Of a DNA stretch of 64,000 nucleotides, positions 42,682 through 51,666 are shown piece after piece (position 1 is the first letter of the stretch; each line of letters starts with the position of its first letter). This DNA comes from Terriglobia bacterium. Lineage in GTDB: Bacteria; Acidobacteriota; Terriglobia; Terriglobales; Acidobacteriaceae. The DNA lies in NCBI GenBank assembly GCA_020073385.1, contig JAIQFH010000002.1, forward strand, positions 62,001-126,000, read 5' to 3'. Made by a program: the position numbers and the translations under genes. The notes beneath the pieces are model-generated. The model was given only the letters and a program-made list of their open reading frames with translations. It was not told where the DNA came from and did not search any database.

Positions 42682-44199
42682 ATGAATAGAACTGAAGTGG
42701 CGCGCCCAGGGATTCGGCGGTGGCTTTTACCGGTTGTGCTGGCGGTCTTGGCGTGTGCGGCGGCGGTAACGGCGCAGAACAATCCGCCTTCCGACCAACC
42801 GGGACAGGTTCCCGCACAGCAACAGCCAACCAAGCCGATTCCGCCACCCGAAGAACCAAAGGGCGAAGTCAAAATTACTCCCCGTCAGGCCGAAGAACTC
42901 TTCCACACTGTGGACGAAATTCTCGCCTTCGACAGCAAGCAGACCGGATTGCCCATCAAGCGCGAAGTGAAGCGGAAGTTGACCAGCCGCGATGAGGTCG
43001 TCTCGTATCTGACCAAGCACCTGAACGATGAAGACACCCAGCGCCTCCGCCGCTCCGAACTCGTGCTGAAGAAGTTCGGCCTGCTGCCGCGCGACTTCAA
43101 TCTCGAAACCTTCCTCGTTGCGTTGCTCCGCGAAGAGGTCGCCGGCTACTACGATCCCAAGACAAAAACCGTGAACCTGCTCGACTGGGTGCCGATGGAA
43201 GAGCAGGAACCGGTCATGGCCCACGAACTCACCCACGCCTTGCAGGATCAGGACGTAAACCTGCAGAAATGGATGAAGCGCGGTGAAAAGGACCTGGGCG
43301 AGATCAAGAAAGACCCAACCCCCGCCGACATTGAAAACGACGAAATGGATAACGCCCGCGAAGCCGTGCTCGAAGGCCAGGCGCAGGCCATGATGTTCCA
43401 GTACGCGATCGCGCCCACGGGACATTCGATCACCACGTCGCCGGAGCTTGTCGGAGCCATGGAAGAAGAGAGTCTGACCGGTACTCCGAGCACCAAGGTC
43501 TTTAACGACGCTCCAATTTTCCTCAAGGAATCGATGACATTTCCCTACAGCTACGGTTTGAATTTCGTGATCAAAGTCCTGCAAAAAGGCGGGAAGAACA
43601 CGGCCTTCGCCGGGATTCTGGCGAATCCCCCGCACACCACGCGGCAGATCATGCAGCCGGAAACTTACTTGTCGGGCGAGAAGATCGAGCCTATGCGAGT
43701 GCCCGACTTCAAGCACGACTTTAAGGACTACCAGAAGTTTGATATTGGTGCGATGGGCGAATTTGATGTGGCGGTGCTCGTCGAGCAATATGCAGGGAAG
43801 AAAATATCCAAACAGATTTATCCGGAGTGGCGCGGCGGCTACTACTACGCTGCGAAGTCGAAGGCGAATCCCTCCGCTCCACTTACACTACTCTACGTTT
43901 CGCGCTGGTCGAGTCCGATCACGGCGGCCCAGTTTGCAGGCATTTACGCCCATTCCTTGAACCTTCGGTATAAGAAAGTTACGGAAGCGGGCGATCCGAA
44001 AGAAGCGGTTCAAAACGCGCAGGACAACGTCGACGCCGCCCCACTGCCACTCGAAGGCCGTCATGGTTGGTCCACGGAAGACGGCACTGTCGTGATCGAA
44101 CAAAAGGGCGACACGGTTTTCATCACGGAAAGCCTCGACGACACTACGACCACAACTCTGGAAAAGGAAGTATTCACCACCGTCACACCGGCGAAGTGA
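42682..44199 (+). CDS. Exported zinc metalloprotease-like protein (HELTH)
   Basis: A 505-residue protein from MNRTEVARPG with a signal peptide ending near TAQNNPP and a Pro/Gln-rich linker. The zinc motif is VMAHELTHALQDQD (HExxH), and NAREAVLEGQAQAMMFQYA about 55 residues later supplies a plausible third ligand Glu. The rest is mixed alpha/beta with no PDZ. Substrate unknown. A possible longer frame upstream overlaps the divergent methyltransferase and is not used. Confidence 0.8.
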   Translation: MNRTEVARPGIRRWLLPVVLAVLACAAAVTAQNNPPSDQPGQVPAQQQPTKPIPPPEEPKGEVKITPRQAEELFHTVDEILAFDSKQTGLPIKREVKRKLTSRDEVVSYLTKHLNDEDTQRLRRSELVLKKFGLLPRDFNLETFLVALLREEVAGYYDPKTKTVNLLDWVPMEEQEPVMAHELTHALQDQDVNLQKWMKRGEKDLGEIKKDPTPADIENDEMDNAREAVLEGQAQAMMFQYAIAPTGHSITTSPELVGAMEEESLTGTPSTKVFNDAPIFLKESMTFPYSYGLNFVIKVLQKGGKNTAFAGILANPPHTTRQIMQPETYLSGEKIEPMRVPDFKHDFKDYQKFDIGAMGEFDVAVLVEQYAGKKISKQIYPEWRGGYYYAAKSKANPSAPLTLLYVSRWSSPITAAQFAGIYAHSLNLRYKKVTEAGDPKEAVQNAQDNVDAAPLPLEGRHGWSTEDGTVVIEQKGDTVFITESLDDTTTTTLEKEVFTTVTPAK

Positions 44200-44210
44200 G
44201 TAGCTGGTGT

Positions 44211-44256
44211 GGGGACAGCCGCCTTCGGCTGTCCGCCCCCGAGCGCAGTCGAGGGG
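44211..44256. repeat. Hairpin repeat GGACAGCCGCCTTCGGCTGTCC
   Basis: A near-perfect hairpin at 44213-44234 is followed by CCCCCGAGCGCAGTCGAGGGGG at 44235-44256. The second word recurs near 45.58 kb (GGGCGTAGTCGAGGGG). It lies between convergent genes and could terminate transcription without a T-run. Confidence 0.6.
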
Positions 44257-44310
44257 GAAGCGAGCCACAGCGAGGAAGGGAGCGCTGTCGGGATTTATTT
44301 CTTCCTTCCC

Positions 44311-45540
44311 TCAGTGTGTTCCTGGTGTCTGCCCCAGAAAATGCTGCACTTTAGCGATTACGTTGAGCTCCCTCCCCCCGCGCTCGATGGTCAGTTTCTT
44401 CTCCCGTCCCGGTGTTCCTCCCAGCATGGACCACACTTGTCCCATCGTGATGCCGCGCACGGGCAGGTCATTCACGCCTTCAAGATGATCGCCGCTTTCG
44501 ACGCCGTCAACTGAGGGTTTGCCATCCATGTCCGCCACGCCGAGAATGGTGAATCGTCCATCTGCCTCTGGCCGCAGAATCAAGCCAACAACATCAAAAT
44601 CGGCAAATCTGTAGGTGCGTCCAAGATCGAAATAAACGGTAGCGTGTGCGTAATCGAGCCCCACGCGATAGTTCAACAGCACATTCGATCCCACCAGGCC
44701 AACCGTCGGCATGGCTGCGCGCTTTTCGAAGAACTCCACAACCGGTTTCGGGAGCGCTACCATGGGCACGTTCGTCAGGAACAACGGTCCGAATTGCACG
44801 CGATCGGCGCTCATCACTTTCCATTTCGTTTCTTCGGGAGCTCCCCACATGTTCGCCGAGCCCACCGCCCCAGTCATGCGCGGCCAATCAGCATGCGTGG
44901 CCGCCAGCTTGTCGAAGAGTTCCTCGGAGAGAAAGCTGATGCACGATCCGACGTCGAGCGCGAGATTGTATTTCTTGCCTTCAATCTGACTCGGCACCTG
45001 GATCAACCCGTTCTGCGCGTTCACCAGCGCCTTGCCCGATGCGCCCCGGAAGTGAATGGTCCCCGGTGCTCCCAGCGAAAACTTGCGCTCCACAAAATCA
45101 ATCAGCACGTCGTATTGCCGCAGAATACTGGACGGCAAATTGATTTCCGCATCCATCCCAAGCGCCAGAACTGCCGCTTCGTTCACCGGTCTCAGCGGAA
45201 TCTTCGCTTCCTTCACAGCGGTCAGCGGTACGCTCATTCCTCCGATCACGATGTCGGCGGGAGGTGGCGAGGAACATTCCTGATCGCCGCATTTGACCGG
45301 CAACGACAGCAGCGTGGCCACACGCCGTGACAGATACAAATCAGGATTGCCGTTATCGACCCAGGCGCGAACCGTCTGCGAGGAGCCGTCTGGCAGGCGA
45401 AGATCAACACGAATCACGACTCGATTGTGATCAATGGTCGCGGGCACCGTGACGATTCGCGCTCCCGTCGCAGCCTTTTCCAGCGCATGAACCTGCCCCG
45501 TCAGAGAAAGCAGCAGCAATCCCGCAATCGTCCAATGCAT
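44311..45540 (-). CDS. Retropepsin-like aspartyl protease with PDZ domain
   Basis: A 409-residue exported protein from MHWTIAGLLLL. Two half-domains resemble pepsin-type proteases: AWVDNGNPDLYLSRRVATLL (Asp-Asn-Gly instead of Asp-Thr-Gly) and LALDVGSCISFLSEELFDKL (Asp-Val-Gly). Both active-site triplets deviate, so activity is uncertain. The C-terminal 75 residues are a PDZ domain (SVDGVESGDHLEGVNDLPVRG). Acidobacterial paralogues of this architecture are common; function unknown. Confidence 0.75.
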   Translation of the reverse strand: MHWTIAGLLLLSLTGQVHALEKAATGARIVTVPATIDHNRVVIRVDLRLPDGSSQTVRAWVDNGNPDLYLSRRVATLLSLPVKCGDQECSSPPPADIVIGGMSVPLTAVKEAKIPLRPVNEAAVLALGMDAEINLPSSILRQYDVLIDFVERKFSLGAPGTIHFRGASGKALVNAQNGLIQVPSQIEGKKYNLALDVGSCISFLSEELFDKLAATHADWPRMTGAVGSANMWGAPEETKWKVMSADRVQFGPLFLTNVPMVALPKPVVEFFEKRAAMPTVGLVGSNVLLNYRVGLDYAHATVYFDLGRTYRFADFDVVGLILRPEADGRFTILGVADMDGKPSVDGVESGDHLEGVNDLPVRGITMGQVWSMLGGTPGREKKLTIERGGRELNVIAKVQHFLGQTPGTH

Positions 45541-45565
45541 TCCAAAATTGTAGCTTGTGTCGGGG

Positions 45566-45637
45566 CGGATGCAGCCTGCCCTGGGCGTAGTCGAGGGGTC
45601 CGCCCCGCGATCCTGAGCGAAGCGAAGGGGAGCGTGC
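45566..45637. repeat. Mixed repeat remnants
   Basis: GGGGCGGATGCAGCC to GGTCCGCCCC forms a loose hairpin with the internal word GGGCGTAGTCGAGGGG, followed by a partial ATCCTGAGCGAAGCGAAGG arm of the TGTCATCCTGAG family. It sits in the divergent gap between the aspartyl protease and mtnP. Confidence 0.5.
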
Positions 45638-45687
45638 GAGAACCGAAAGCTCCGGCTCGCCTGGGGCATAAACGAAAACTCGTCCTG

Positions 45688-45693
45688 TATAAT
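45688..45693 (+). promoter_or_regulatory. TATAAT -10 element before mtnP
   Basis: A consensus TATAAT lies 24 nt before ATG 45717. The -35 position (45665-45670, GGCATA) is poor. Transcription from about 45700 gives a short leader. Confidence 0.45.
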
Positions 45694-45716
45694 CACGAGT
45701 TTGCCTGAACTACCCC

Positions 45717-46616
45717 ATGCCCTCTGGAGGATCATTGCCACAAGCAGAAATCGGAATCATCGGCGGCAGCGGGCTCTACTCCATGCCCGGCCTGACAAAA
45801 GTGAAGGAGGTGCGCCTGAAAACGCCCTTTGGCGCCCCGTCTGATGCCTACGTCTGCGGTACTCTCGAAGGCCATAAAGTCGCTTTCCTGGCGCGTCACG
45901 GGCGCGGCCACCACCTGCTCCCCAGCGAACTGAACTTCCGGGCCAACATCCACGGCTTCAAGCAGCTGGGCGTGGAGCGAATCGTTTCCATTTCTGCCGT
46001 GGGCGCTCTCAAGGAAGAACACAAGCCTCTCGATTTCGTCATCCCCGATCAATTCTTCGATCGCACCCGCCACCGAGTCGACACTTTCTTCGGCAACGGC
46101 CTGGTGGCGCACATCGCGTTTGCCGATCCCGTCTGTGGCGAACTGGCTGCGGTCGTCGCCCACGCATGTCAGAACGTTGGCGTCGTGGGCAAACTCGGCG
46201 GCACATACCTCTGCATGGAAGGCCCGCAGTTCTCGACCAAGGCGGAGTCGAATGTCTACCGCGGCCTCGGCATGGACGTAATCGGCATGACCAACCTGCA
46301 GGAGGCGAAACTCGCTCGCGAAGCCGAACTCTGCTACGTCACGGTCGCCATGGTGACCGACTACGACTGCTGGCACCCGCATCACGACTCGGTCACGGTG
46401 GATCAGATCATCGCCGTGCTGGTGAAGAACGCCGAGAACGCGGCGAAAGTCGTGCGCCAGACCGTCGCGGACATGCCCCCCGATCGTTCCTGCAAATGCG
46501 GTTCGGCCCTGGCGCATGCGATTCTGACTAACCCTAAAAAGATTCCCCCGGCGACCAAAAAGAAACTCAAGCTGATCGTCGGCAAATACCTGCGGCCCTC
46601 TGCAAAATCCAAATGA
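45717..46616 (+). CDS. mtnP: S-methyl-5'-thioadenosine phosphorylase
   Basis: A 299-residue trimeric nucleoside phosphorylase. [14 protein letters not shown] opens the fold, [39 protein letters not shown] and [30 protein letters not shown] match MTAP (phosphate and base sites), and [14 protein letters not shown] follows. It splits methylthioadenosine to adenine and methylthioribose-1-phosphate in methionine salvage. The next gene is a PfkB kinase, 78 nt on. Confidence 0.92.
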   Translation: MPSGGSLPQAEIGIIGGSGLYSMPGLTKVKEVRLKTPFGAPSDAYVCGTLEGHKVAFLARHGRGHHLLPSELNFRANIHGFKQLGVERIVSISAVGALKEEHKPLDFVIPDQFFDRTRHRVDTFFGNGLVAHIAFADPVCGELAAVVAHACQNVGVVGKLGGTYLCMEGPQFSTKAESNVYRGLGMDVIGMTNLQEAKLAREAELCYVTVAMVTDYDCWHPHHDSVTVDQIIAVLVKNAENAAKVVRQTVADMPPDRSCKCGSALAHAILTNPKKIPPATKKKLKLIVGKYLRPSAKSK

Positions 46617-46619
46617 AAG

Positions 46620-46665
46620 CGGTTCCTTCGTGCTCCTTCGTGTCCCTTGTGGTTCAAGCCTTTCA
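46620..46665. repeat. Single arm, TCCTTCGTGTCCCTTGTGG family
   Basis: GGTTCCTTCGTGCTCC and TTCGTGTCCCTTGTGG words between mtnP and the PfkB gene; no inverted partner is clear. Confidence 0.5.
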
Positions 46666-46694
46666 CGAAAGCGCACAAGAACTCGAAAGAGCGA

Positions 46695-47618
46695 ATGAGC
46701 ATACTGGTAGTAGGTTCGGTTGCATTTGATGACGTCACTTCGCCGTCAGGCAGCGTAAAGAATGTCCTGGCGGGCGCCGCCACGTATTTCTCCCTGGCCG
46801 CCAGCTACTTCACCAAGGTGCGCGTCGTGGCCGTGGTTGGAGACGACTTCGGCCCCGATCAGGAAAAAGTGTTCCAACAGCATGGAATCGATATCCGCGG
46901 ATTGGAGCGCGCGAACGGGAAGACCTTCCGCTGGGGAGGCACCTATACCGAAAATCTGAACGAGGCAAAGACGGACTTCACTCACCTCAATGTCTTCGAA
47001 TCATTCAAGCCTCAAATTCCGAAAGAGTACGAAGACTCCGACTATCTGTTCCTGGCCAACATCCAGCCGACCCTGCAAGCCGATGTGCGCCGCAAGATGA
47101 CCCGCGTGCGTCTTGTTGGTTGCGACACCATGAATTACTGGATCAAGGGCACTCCCAAAGAATTGGCCGAGACCCTGAAGCTCGTCGACATCCTGCTCAT
47201 CAACGACACGGAAGCGAAGATGTTGGCCCACGAAACGAACCTTCCCCGCGCCGCTCAGAAAGTGATGGCCATGGGCCCGCAAGCGCTGGTGATTAAGCAC
47301 GGAGAATACGGTGCGACGATCTTCTTCCGCGAAGGAGCCTTCGGGTTCGGGCGTCATCCGTTCCGCGCCCCGGCCTTGCCTATCGATGAAGTGAAAGACC
47401 CAACCGGAGCCGGGGATTCTTTCGCTGGAGGGTTCATGGGTTACCTGGCGTCGCAGAAGGAAATCAATCGTGAAGTCTTAAAGCGCGCCATGTTCTATGG
47501 CAGCGTCATGGGATCGTTTGTAGTCGAGCGCTTCGGCACCGAGCGCCTGCAATCGCTTACGCGGGACGAAATCGACGCTCGCTTTCAGATCTTCCGCGAA
47601 CTCACGCACCTGGAATAG
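46695..47618 (+). CDS. PfkB family sugar/nucleoside kinase
   Basis: A 307-residue ribokinase-fold enzyme from MSILVVGSVAFDDV. AGAATYFSLAASYF is the substrate glycine region, VAVVGDDFGPDQ follows and DPTGAGDSFAGGFMGYLA is the anion-hole/catalytic Asp signature. Adjacent to mtnP, so it may phosphorylate a purine nucleoside or a sugar released in salvage; adenosine kinase is one candidate. An in-frame upstream extension crosses a repeat and is not used. Confidence 0.85.
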   Translation: MSILVVGSVAFDDVTSPSGSVKNVLAGAATYFSLAASYFTKVRVVAVVGDDFGPDQEKVFQQHGIDIRGLERANGKTFRWGGTYTENLNEAKTDFTHLNVFESFKPQIPKEYEDSDYLFLANIQPTLQADVRRKMTRVRLVGCDTMNYWIKGTPKELAETLKLVDILLINDTEAKMLAHETNLPRAAQKVMAMGPQALVIKHGEYGATIFFREGAFGFGRHPFRAPALPIDEVKDPTGAGDSFAGGFMGYLASQKEINREVLKRAMFYGSVMGSFVVERFGTERLQSLTRDEIDARFQIFRELTHLE

Positions 47619-47654
47619 GGGCCGCCGTAAGTGAATCCGCAGAAGCGTCATAAC

Positions 47655-47800
47655 TGTGAGAGACGGAACAGGGAGTCGGAAGTGGAAACGTGGAATACAG
47701 GAAAATGTGGAACGAAGAAATGTGGAACGCGAAATGTGGAAGAGCGGCGCTTTAGCGCCGCGTAGAGCGTAAGTACAGAGCGGGCTTTAGCCCCTGTTGA
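47655..47800. repeat. GTGGAA word cluster plus palindromic repeat
   Basis: 47655-47735 carries five GTGGAA/GTGGAAC words in a row. 47736-47800 is an intergenic member of the family in the MFS gene: GCGGCGCTTTAGCGCCGC then GGGCTTTAGCCC. This fills the gap before the glycosyltransferase gene. Confidence 0.75.
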
Positions 47801-47876
47801 TGTTTTTTTCTGCATGCCTGACCTGCCTTTTGCGTTGAAGTGCGAAACTGACACCTGAGAATCGCTCGCATATCCG

Positions 47877-49562
47877 ATGCCCAAGCTGCTCAAGAACAAA
47901 CCGTCACCCCCAGGCGCTTCCGACATTCCTCTGTTGGCATGGTTGGCGACATCCGTCTCGATCCTGACATTCCTCTTCTACCTCAAGGCCGGCGACGTGC
48001 TGCTCTATGGCGATGCCGTGGCGCACATCAATATCGCCCGCCGCGTGTTCGACTCGAAAACCCCGGGGCTGTTGCAGCTCGGCACAGTGTGGCTCCCGCT
48101 CCAGCACCTGTTGATGATCCCTTTTCTGATCTCGATGAACATGTGGCGCAGCGGTGCGGGCGGCTCCATTCCGTCGATGGCCGCTTATGTCTTCGGAGTG
48201 GTGGGAATTTTCCGGCTCACTCGATGCGCCCTCTCCGGCTCGAATCCGCCGGATGCGGTGGCGCGAGCAGCGGCTTGGATCGCCGCTCTTATCTATGCCG
48301 CAAATCCCAACCTGATGTATATGCAGTCAACGGCGATGGGCGAAGCCGTCTATCTGGCGTTTTTCATTTGGGCGGTGGTTTACTTCTGCGAATGGATCCG
48401 CGGCAATCCCGCCGCTCTCACCAGATGCGGCCTGTGTCTGGCCGGAGCAAGCCTGACCCGTTACGACGGATGGTTCCTCGCCGTCGTGACGGCCTTGGCC
48501 GTCCTGGCTCTGTCGATGAAACGTGGAGTGGTCCCCCAGGGCCGCGTTAGCGACACCCACACAGCTGGAGCTTTGGCCCCCAAGGCAGTGATAAGGTTTC
48601 TGCTGATCACCGCCGCGGCCCCCGCTCTCTGGCTCGCTTACAACGCCATCGTTTACCGGAACCCGCTGGAATTCGAAAATGGGCCGTATTCCGCGAAGGC
48701 GATTGAACGCAGAACCCAGAGTGCCGGGAATCCCGGACATCCCGGAAGCGGCAACCCGATTGTGGCGGGAATGCATTTCCTGAAGGCAGCGGAGGACAAC
48801 GTCGCCGCAAATGAATGGCTTCAGCGAGGATGGATTCTCCTCGCGCTCGGCGCCGCGCTCACCCCGCTGATCCTCTATCGCAACGAGTCCCAGCGACCAT
48901 TCGCGAAGTCCGCATGGCCGCTCGTCTTCCTGTTTATTCCTATTCCGTTCTACGCCTTGTCGATCGCCTACGGCGGCGTCCCTATCTTCGTCCCACAGTG
49001 GTGGCCGTTCAGCCACTACAACGTGCGCTACGGACTGCAATTGCTGCCGGCCTTCTGCGTATCGATAGCCCTCCTGGTAAATTTCATCTTCCGCTCCAAT
49101 TGGAACTGGCGACTTCGCTTCGCTTCTGTTCTCGTGTTGCTGGTTTTCGTGCTTGCCAGCTACAGCCGCGTCTGGCGCGCCGGGCCAGTCTGCCTCGAGG
49201 AAGCCGAAATCAACATGAAGACGCGGAATCAGCTCGAAGTCCAGCTCTCGACGTGGCTTGAGCGGCTTCCTCCTGGCGCCACTCTGCTCCTGTATGTCGG
49301 CGATCACGTCGGCGCCGTAGAACGCGCAGGCATCCCTCTGCGCAACACGATCAACGAGGGCAACCACCGCGTCTGGAAACAGCCCACCGATCCCGAAGGC
49401 TTGTGGGAACGTGCCCTTGCCGATCCCCCGAAGTACGCCGACTACATTCTCGCCTTTGAGGGTGATCCGGTTTGGCAGGCTGTCCATAATTTGGCTCTGC
49501 CGGAACTAGTCGAAATTCACGTCACTGGACAAGCGCACGCCGTCCTCTATCGCGCTCGGTAA
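47877..49562 (+). CDS. Membrane glycosyltransferase-like protein (ArnT/PMT type)
   Basis: A 561-residue protein with about 10-12 hydrophobic helices. Early acidic residues in YGDAVAHINIARRVFDSKTPG, in the first periplasmic loop, correspond to the catalytic Asp-containing loop of GT-C transferases, and LGTVWLPLQHLLMIPFL follows. The C-terminal 100 residues form a soluble domain. A diverged palindromic repeat encodes residues about 216-237. Likely adds a sugar from a lipid carrier to a surface polymer or protein; specificity unknown. Confidence 0.75.
   Translation: MPKLLKNKPSPPGASDIPLLAWLATSVSILTFLFYLKAGDVLLYGDAVAHINIARRVFDSKTPGLLQLGTVWLPLQHLLMIPFLISMNMWRSGAGGSIPSMAAYVFGVVGIFRLTRCALSGSNPPDAVARAAAWIAALIYAANPNLMYMQSTAMGEAVYLAFFIWAVVYFCEWIRGNPAALTRCGLCLAGASLTRYDGWFLAVVTALAVLALSMKRGVVPQGRVSDTHTAGALAPKAVIRFLLITAAAPALWLAYNAIVYRNPLEFENGPYSAKAIERRTQSAGNPGHPGSGNPIVAGMHFLKAAEDNVAANEWLQRGWILLALGAALTPLILYRNESQRPFAKSAWPLVFLFIPIPFYALSIAYGGVPIFVPQWWPFSHYNVRYGLQLLPAFCVSIALLVNFIFRSNWNWRLRFASVLVLLVFVLASYSRVWRAGPVCLEEAEINMKTRNQLEVQLSTWLERLPPGATLLLYVGDHVGAVERAGIPLRNTINEGNHRVWKQPTDPEGLWERALADPPKYADYILAFEGDPVWQAVHNLALPELVEIHVTGQAHAVLYRAR
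48523..48585. repeat. Diverged palindromic repeat inside a glycosyltransferase gene
   Basis: Words GTGGAGTGG, CAGGGCCGCGTTAG and GCTTTGGCCCC align in order with the MFS-gene copy at 35128-35192, but the palindromes have lost pairing. It keeps the reading frame. Confidence 0.5.
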
Positions 49563-49644
49563 TCAGCCCGGTTAACGCGGCCTCGCGATGTCCGAGTGAT
49601 AAAATCCGGCCATCCGAACCATTGTGAGATAGCGGGACGTTCGT

Positions 49645-49833
49645 ATGAACTGGCAACATCTCGTCGACTTGATTCACCGGGAAATGGCGAGCGACATCGT
49701 CAGCAGTTCAATGACCCGTCTCCTGCTGGCGGGGATTCTCGGCGGGTTAATCGGCAACGAATTGCTCCATCAGTTGAAAGCCTCGACCGTTCTCCAGAGT
49801 GCCTTTTGCCTGGGATGGGTGGAGCACGAGTGA
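49645..49833 (+). pseudogene. Short MgtC/SapB-like N-terminal remnant
   Basis: A 62-codon frame, MNWQHLVDLIHREMASD then SSSMTRLLLAGILGGLIGNELLH. RLLLAGILGGLIGxE is the first helix and Glu of MgtC/SapB proteins, which are normally over 130 residues with five helices. After residue 45 the similarity stops (KASTVLQSAFCLGW). The stop overlaps the dapF GTG start as GTGA, so this remnant may now serve only as a translational lead-in. It could also be a genuine small membrane protein. Confidence 0.5.
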
Positions 49834-50630
49834 AGCCCGGCGTTCGGACCATACCCTTTGTTAAGGCCAGCGCGTGCGGCAACGATTTCCTGCTGATCGA
49901 TGCGGCGCTTGCGCCCTCCGACATTGCCGCCTTCACGCGCCGCATTTGCGACCGGCACGACGGCGTAGGGGCAGACGGCGTGGAATGGATGTCGCCGCAC
50001 TTCTCAGCCGACCTCGCAATTCGTCTGATCAATGCCGACGGCTCGCCAGCGGAGATTTCTGGAAACGGCACCCGCTGCGTCGCCACCTACGTCTGTGCCA
50101 CGCAGGGGAAAGAGCGCGTCGCGATCCTGACCGGAGCGGGTCCCAAGATCTGTGTTCTAACCGCCCGACGCGACTCGGAATACGAATTCGAAATAGAAAT
50201 GGGAAAAGCCACGGTCGAGCCCGAACTCGCCTTGAAAACCAATTCCGGAGAAGTACGCGGTATTCCCGTCTCGATGGGCAATCCGCACTTCGTCATTATC
50301 GTTTCGGAATTCACCCGCAACTGGCAATCGCAAGCGGCCGAGATCCAAAAGCTGCCGCAATTCCCGGATGGCATAAACGTCGAGTACGTTACGGTGGACA
50401 GTAAATTTGATCTGCGAGCCCGCTTTTTTGAACGCGGCGCGGGCGAGACGAGATCATCCGGCACCGGATCATGCGCGTCAGCCGTGGCTGCCATGAGCAC
50501 CGGGCGCGCCGATTCAACCGTTAAAGTTCACGCGCCCGGCGGCACGCAGACCGTTCGCCGCCAGGGCAATGACATTTTTTTACGCGGTCCGGCACGCTTG
50601 GTGTGCCAGGGAGAATTCTATCTAGGTTGA
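49830..50630 (+). CDS. dapF: Diaminopimelate epimerase
   Basis: A 266-residue enzyme from GTG 49830, chosen because GGAG sits five bases upstream and the longer frame is not protein-like. Two catalytic cysteines are seen in the family contexts: ISGNGTRCVATYVCA and SSGTGSCASAVAAM; SACGNDFLLID is the N-terminal substrate motif. It interconverts LL- and meso-diaminopimelate for lysine and peptidoglycan. Followed by LD-carboxypeptidase and Mpl genes, giving a cell-wall cluster. Confidence 0.93.
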   Translation: MKPGVRTIPFVKASACGNDFLLIDAALAPSDIAAFTRRICDRHDGVGADGVEWMSPHFSADLAIRLINADGSPAEISGNGTRCVATYVCATQGKERVAILTGAGPKICVLTARRDSEYEFEIEMGKATVEPELALKTNSGEVRGIPVSMGNPHFVIIVSEFTRNWQSQAAEIQKLPQFPDGINVEYVTVDSKFDLRARFFERGAGETRSSGTGSCASAVAAMSTGRADSTVKVHAPGGTQTVRRQGNDIFLRGPARLVCQGEFYLG

Positions 50631-50645
50631 ACGAGGGCGATTTGT

Positions 50646-51614
50646 ATGACTGCCGCCCACACGCCCATGTCTGCCTCTAGTGTGCAACTCGTCAAGCCGC
50701 CCGCCCTCCGTCCCGGGGACACGGTCGGCATCGTCGCGCCCGCAAGTAACATCAAGCAGGCGGACCTCGAGGCCGGTTGCGAAGCCCTGCGCCGTGCGGG
50801 ATATCGGCCAATCTACCTGGACTCGATCTTCGATCGCGATGTCTACTTCGCCGGTTCCATCGAGCGGCGGATCCGCGAGTTGGAAGAAATGTTCGAGCGC
50901 GATGATGTACGCGCGATCGTCTGCGCCCGTGGCGGCTACGGAACGAACTATATGCTCAATCAACTGGATCTCGAGACGATCGAGGCGCATCCCAAAATCT
51001 TTGTCGGATATAGCGATATCACCAGCCTGCTGACGCATTTCACCGACGTAGCGGGACTCGTTACTTTCCATGGACCGATGGCGGCCAAAGACTGGGCTCA
51101 CGGGGGTGGAATCGATTTTGCATCCTGGCAATCAGCTCTTTCTCAGTCGTCACCTTGGGATGTTCCGCTAAACCCGGAGGCCGCCGGCCTTGTCGATGGC
51201 AAGGCCCAGGGGATGTTGTACGGAGGCTGTCTTTCAATCCTGGTCGCTTCGCTGGGAACCCCCTACGAGATCGAGACGGCAGGCACAATCCTCTTTCTCG
51301 AAGACGTTGCAGCCAAGCCGTTCCAGATCGACCGTATGCTGATGCAGTTGAGACTCGCAGGTCATCTGGAAGCAGTTCAAGGCATTGTCTTCGGCGAGAT
51401 GCTGGATTGCACTCAGTCGCCGCAGCAGGACTACACACTGCAGGAAGTTATCCAGCGGATCGTCGGAGATTTGGGCATTCCAGTCGCATTCGGCGTTAAG
51501 TCAGGACATGTGACGTCAGGAAACATTACGCTACCGCTCGGAGTGCAAGCAAGCCTGTCAGTCAAGAATCGCCAGGTAACGTTGAGAATATTGGAATCAG
51601 CCGTAAGCGAGTGA
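50646..51614 (+). CDS. ldcA: LD-carboxypeptidase (S66 family)
   Basis: A 322-residue serine peptidase. LRPGDTVGIVAPASNI opens the fold, CARGGYGTNYMLNQLD precedes FVGYSDITSLLTHF with the nucleophile Ser, and GTILFLEDVAAKPFQIDRML and FGVKSGHVTSGN give the Glu and His of the triad. These enzymes remove the terminal D-Ala from tetrapeptides in murein recycling in the cytoplasm. The next gene, mpl, works on the tripeptide product. Confidence 0.9.
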   Translation: MTAAHTPMSASSVQLVKPPALRPGDTVGIVAPASNIKQADLEAGCEALRRAGYRPIYLDSIFDRDVYFAGSIERRIRELEEMFERDDVRAIVCARGGYGTNYMLNQLDLETIEAHPKIFVGYSDITSLLTHFTDVAGLVTFHGPMAAKDWAHGGGIDFASWQSALSQSSPWDVPLNPEAAGLVDGKAQGMLYGGCLSILVASLGTPYEIETAGTILFLEDVAAKPFQIDRMLMQLRLAGHLEAVQGIVFGEMLDCTQSPQQDYTLQEVIQRIVGDLGIPVAFGVKSGHVTSGNITLPLGVQASLSVKNRQVTLRILESAVSE

Positions 51615-51655
51615 CTTCCTTTGTGTACCTTAGTGTCCTTTGTGGTGAACTGATT
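51611..51655. repeat. Single arm, CTTTGTGTACCTTAGTGTCC family
   Basis: Words CTTTGTGTACC, TTAGTGTCC and TTTGTGGTG lie between ldcA and mpl; the arm overlaps the last codon of ldcA. Confidence 0.5.
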
Positions 51656-51666
51656 CTTACGAACGT

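Noticed and set aside
42727..43788. Long open frame antisense to the HELTH protease gene
   Set aside because: The plus-strand protein has a signal peptide and metal motif; the antisense translation is His/Arg/Val-rich with no domain.
47655..47735. Origin-type iterons (GTGGAA words)
   Set aside because: Spacing is irregular, no replication initiator is adjacent, and the words fit the general word-repeat pattern of this genome.
48327..49487. Long open frame antisense to the membrane glycosyltransferase
   Set aside because: The sense protein has regular membrane helices; the antisense one is low-complexity and charged.
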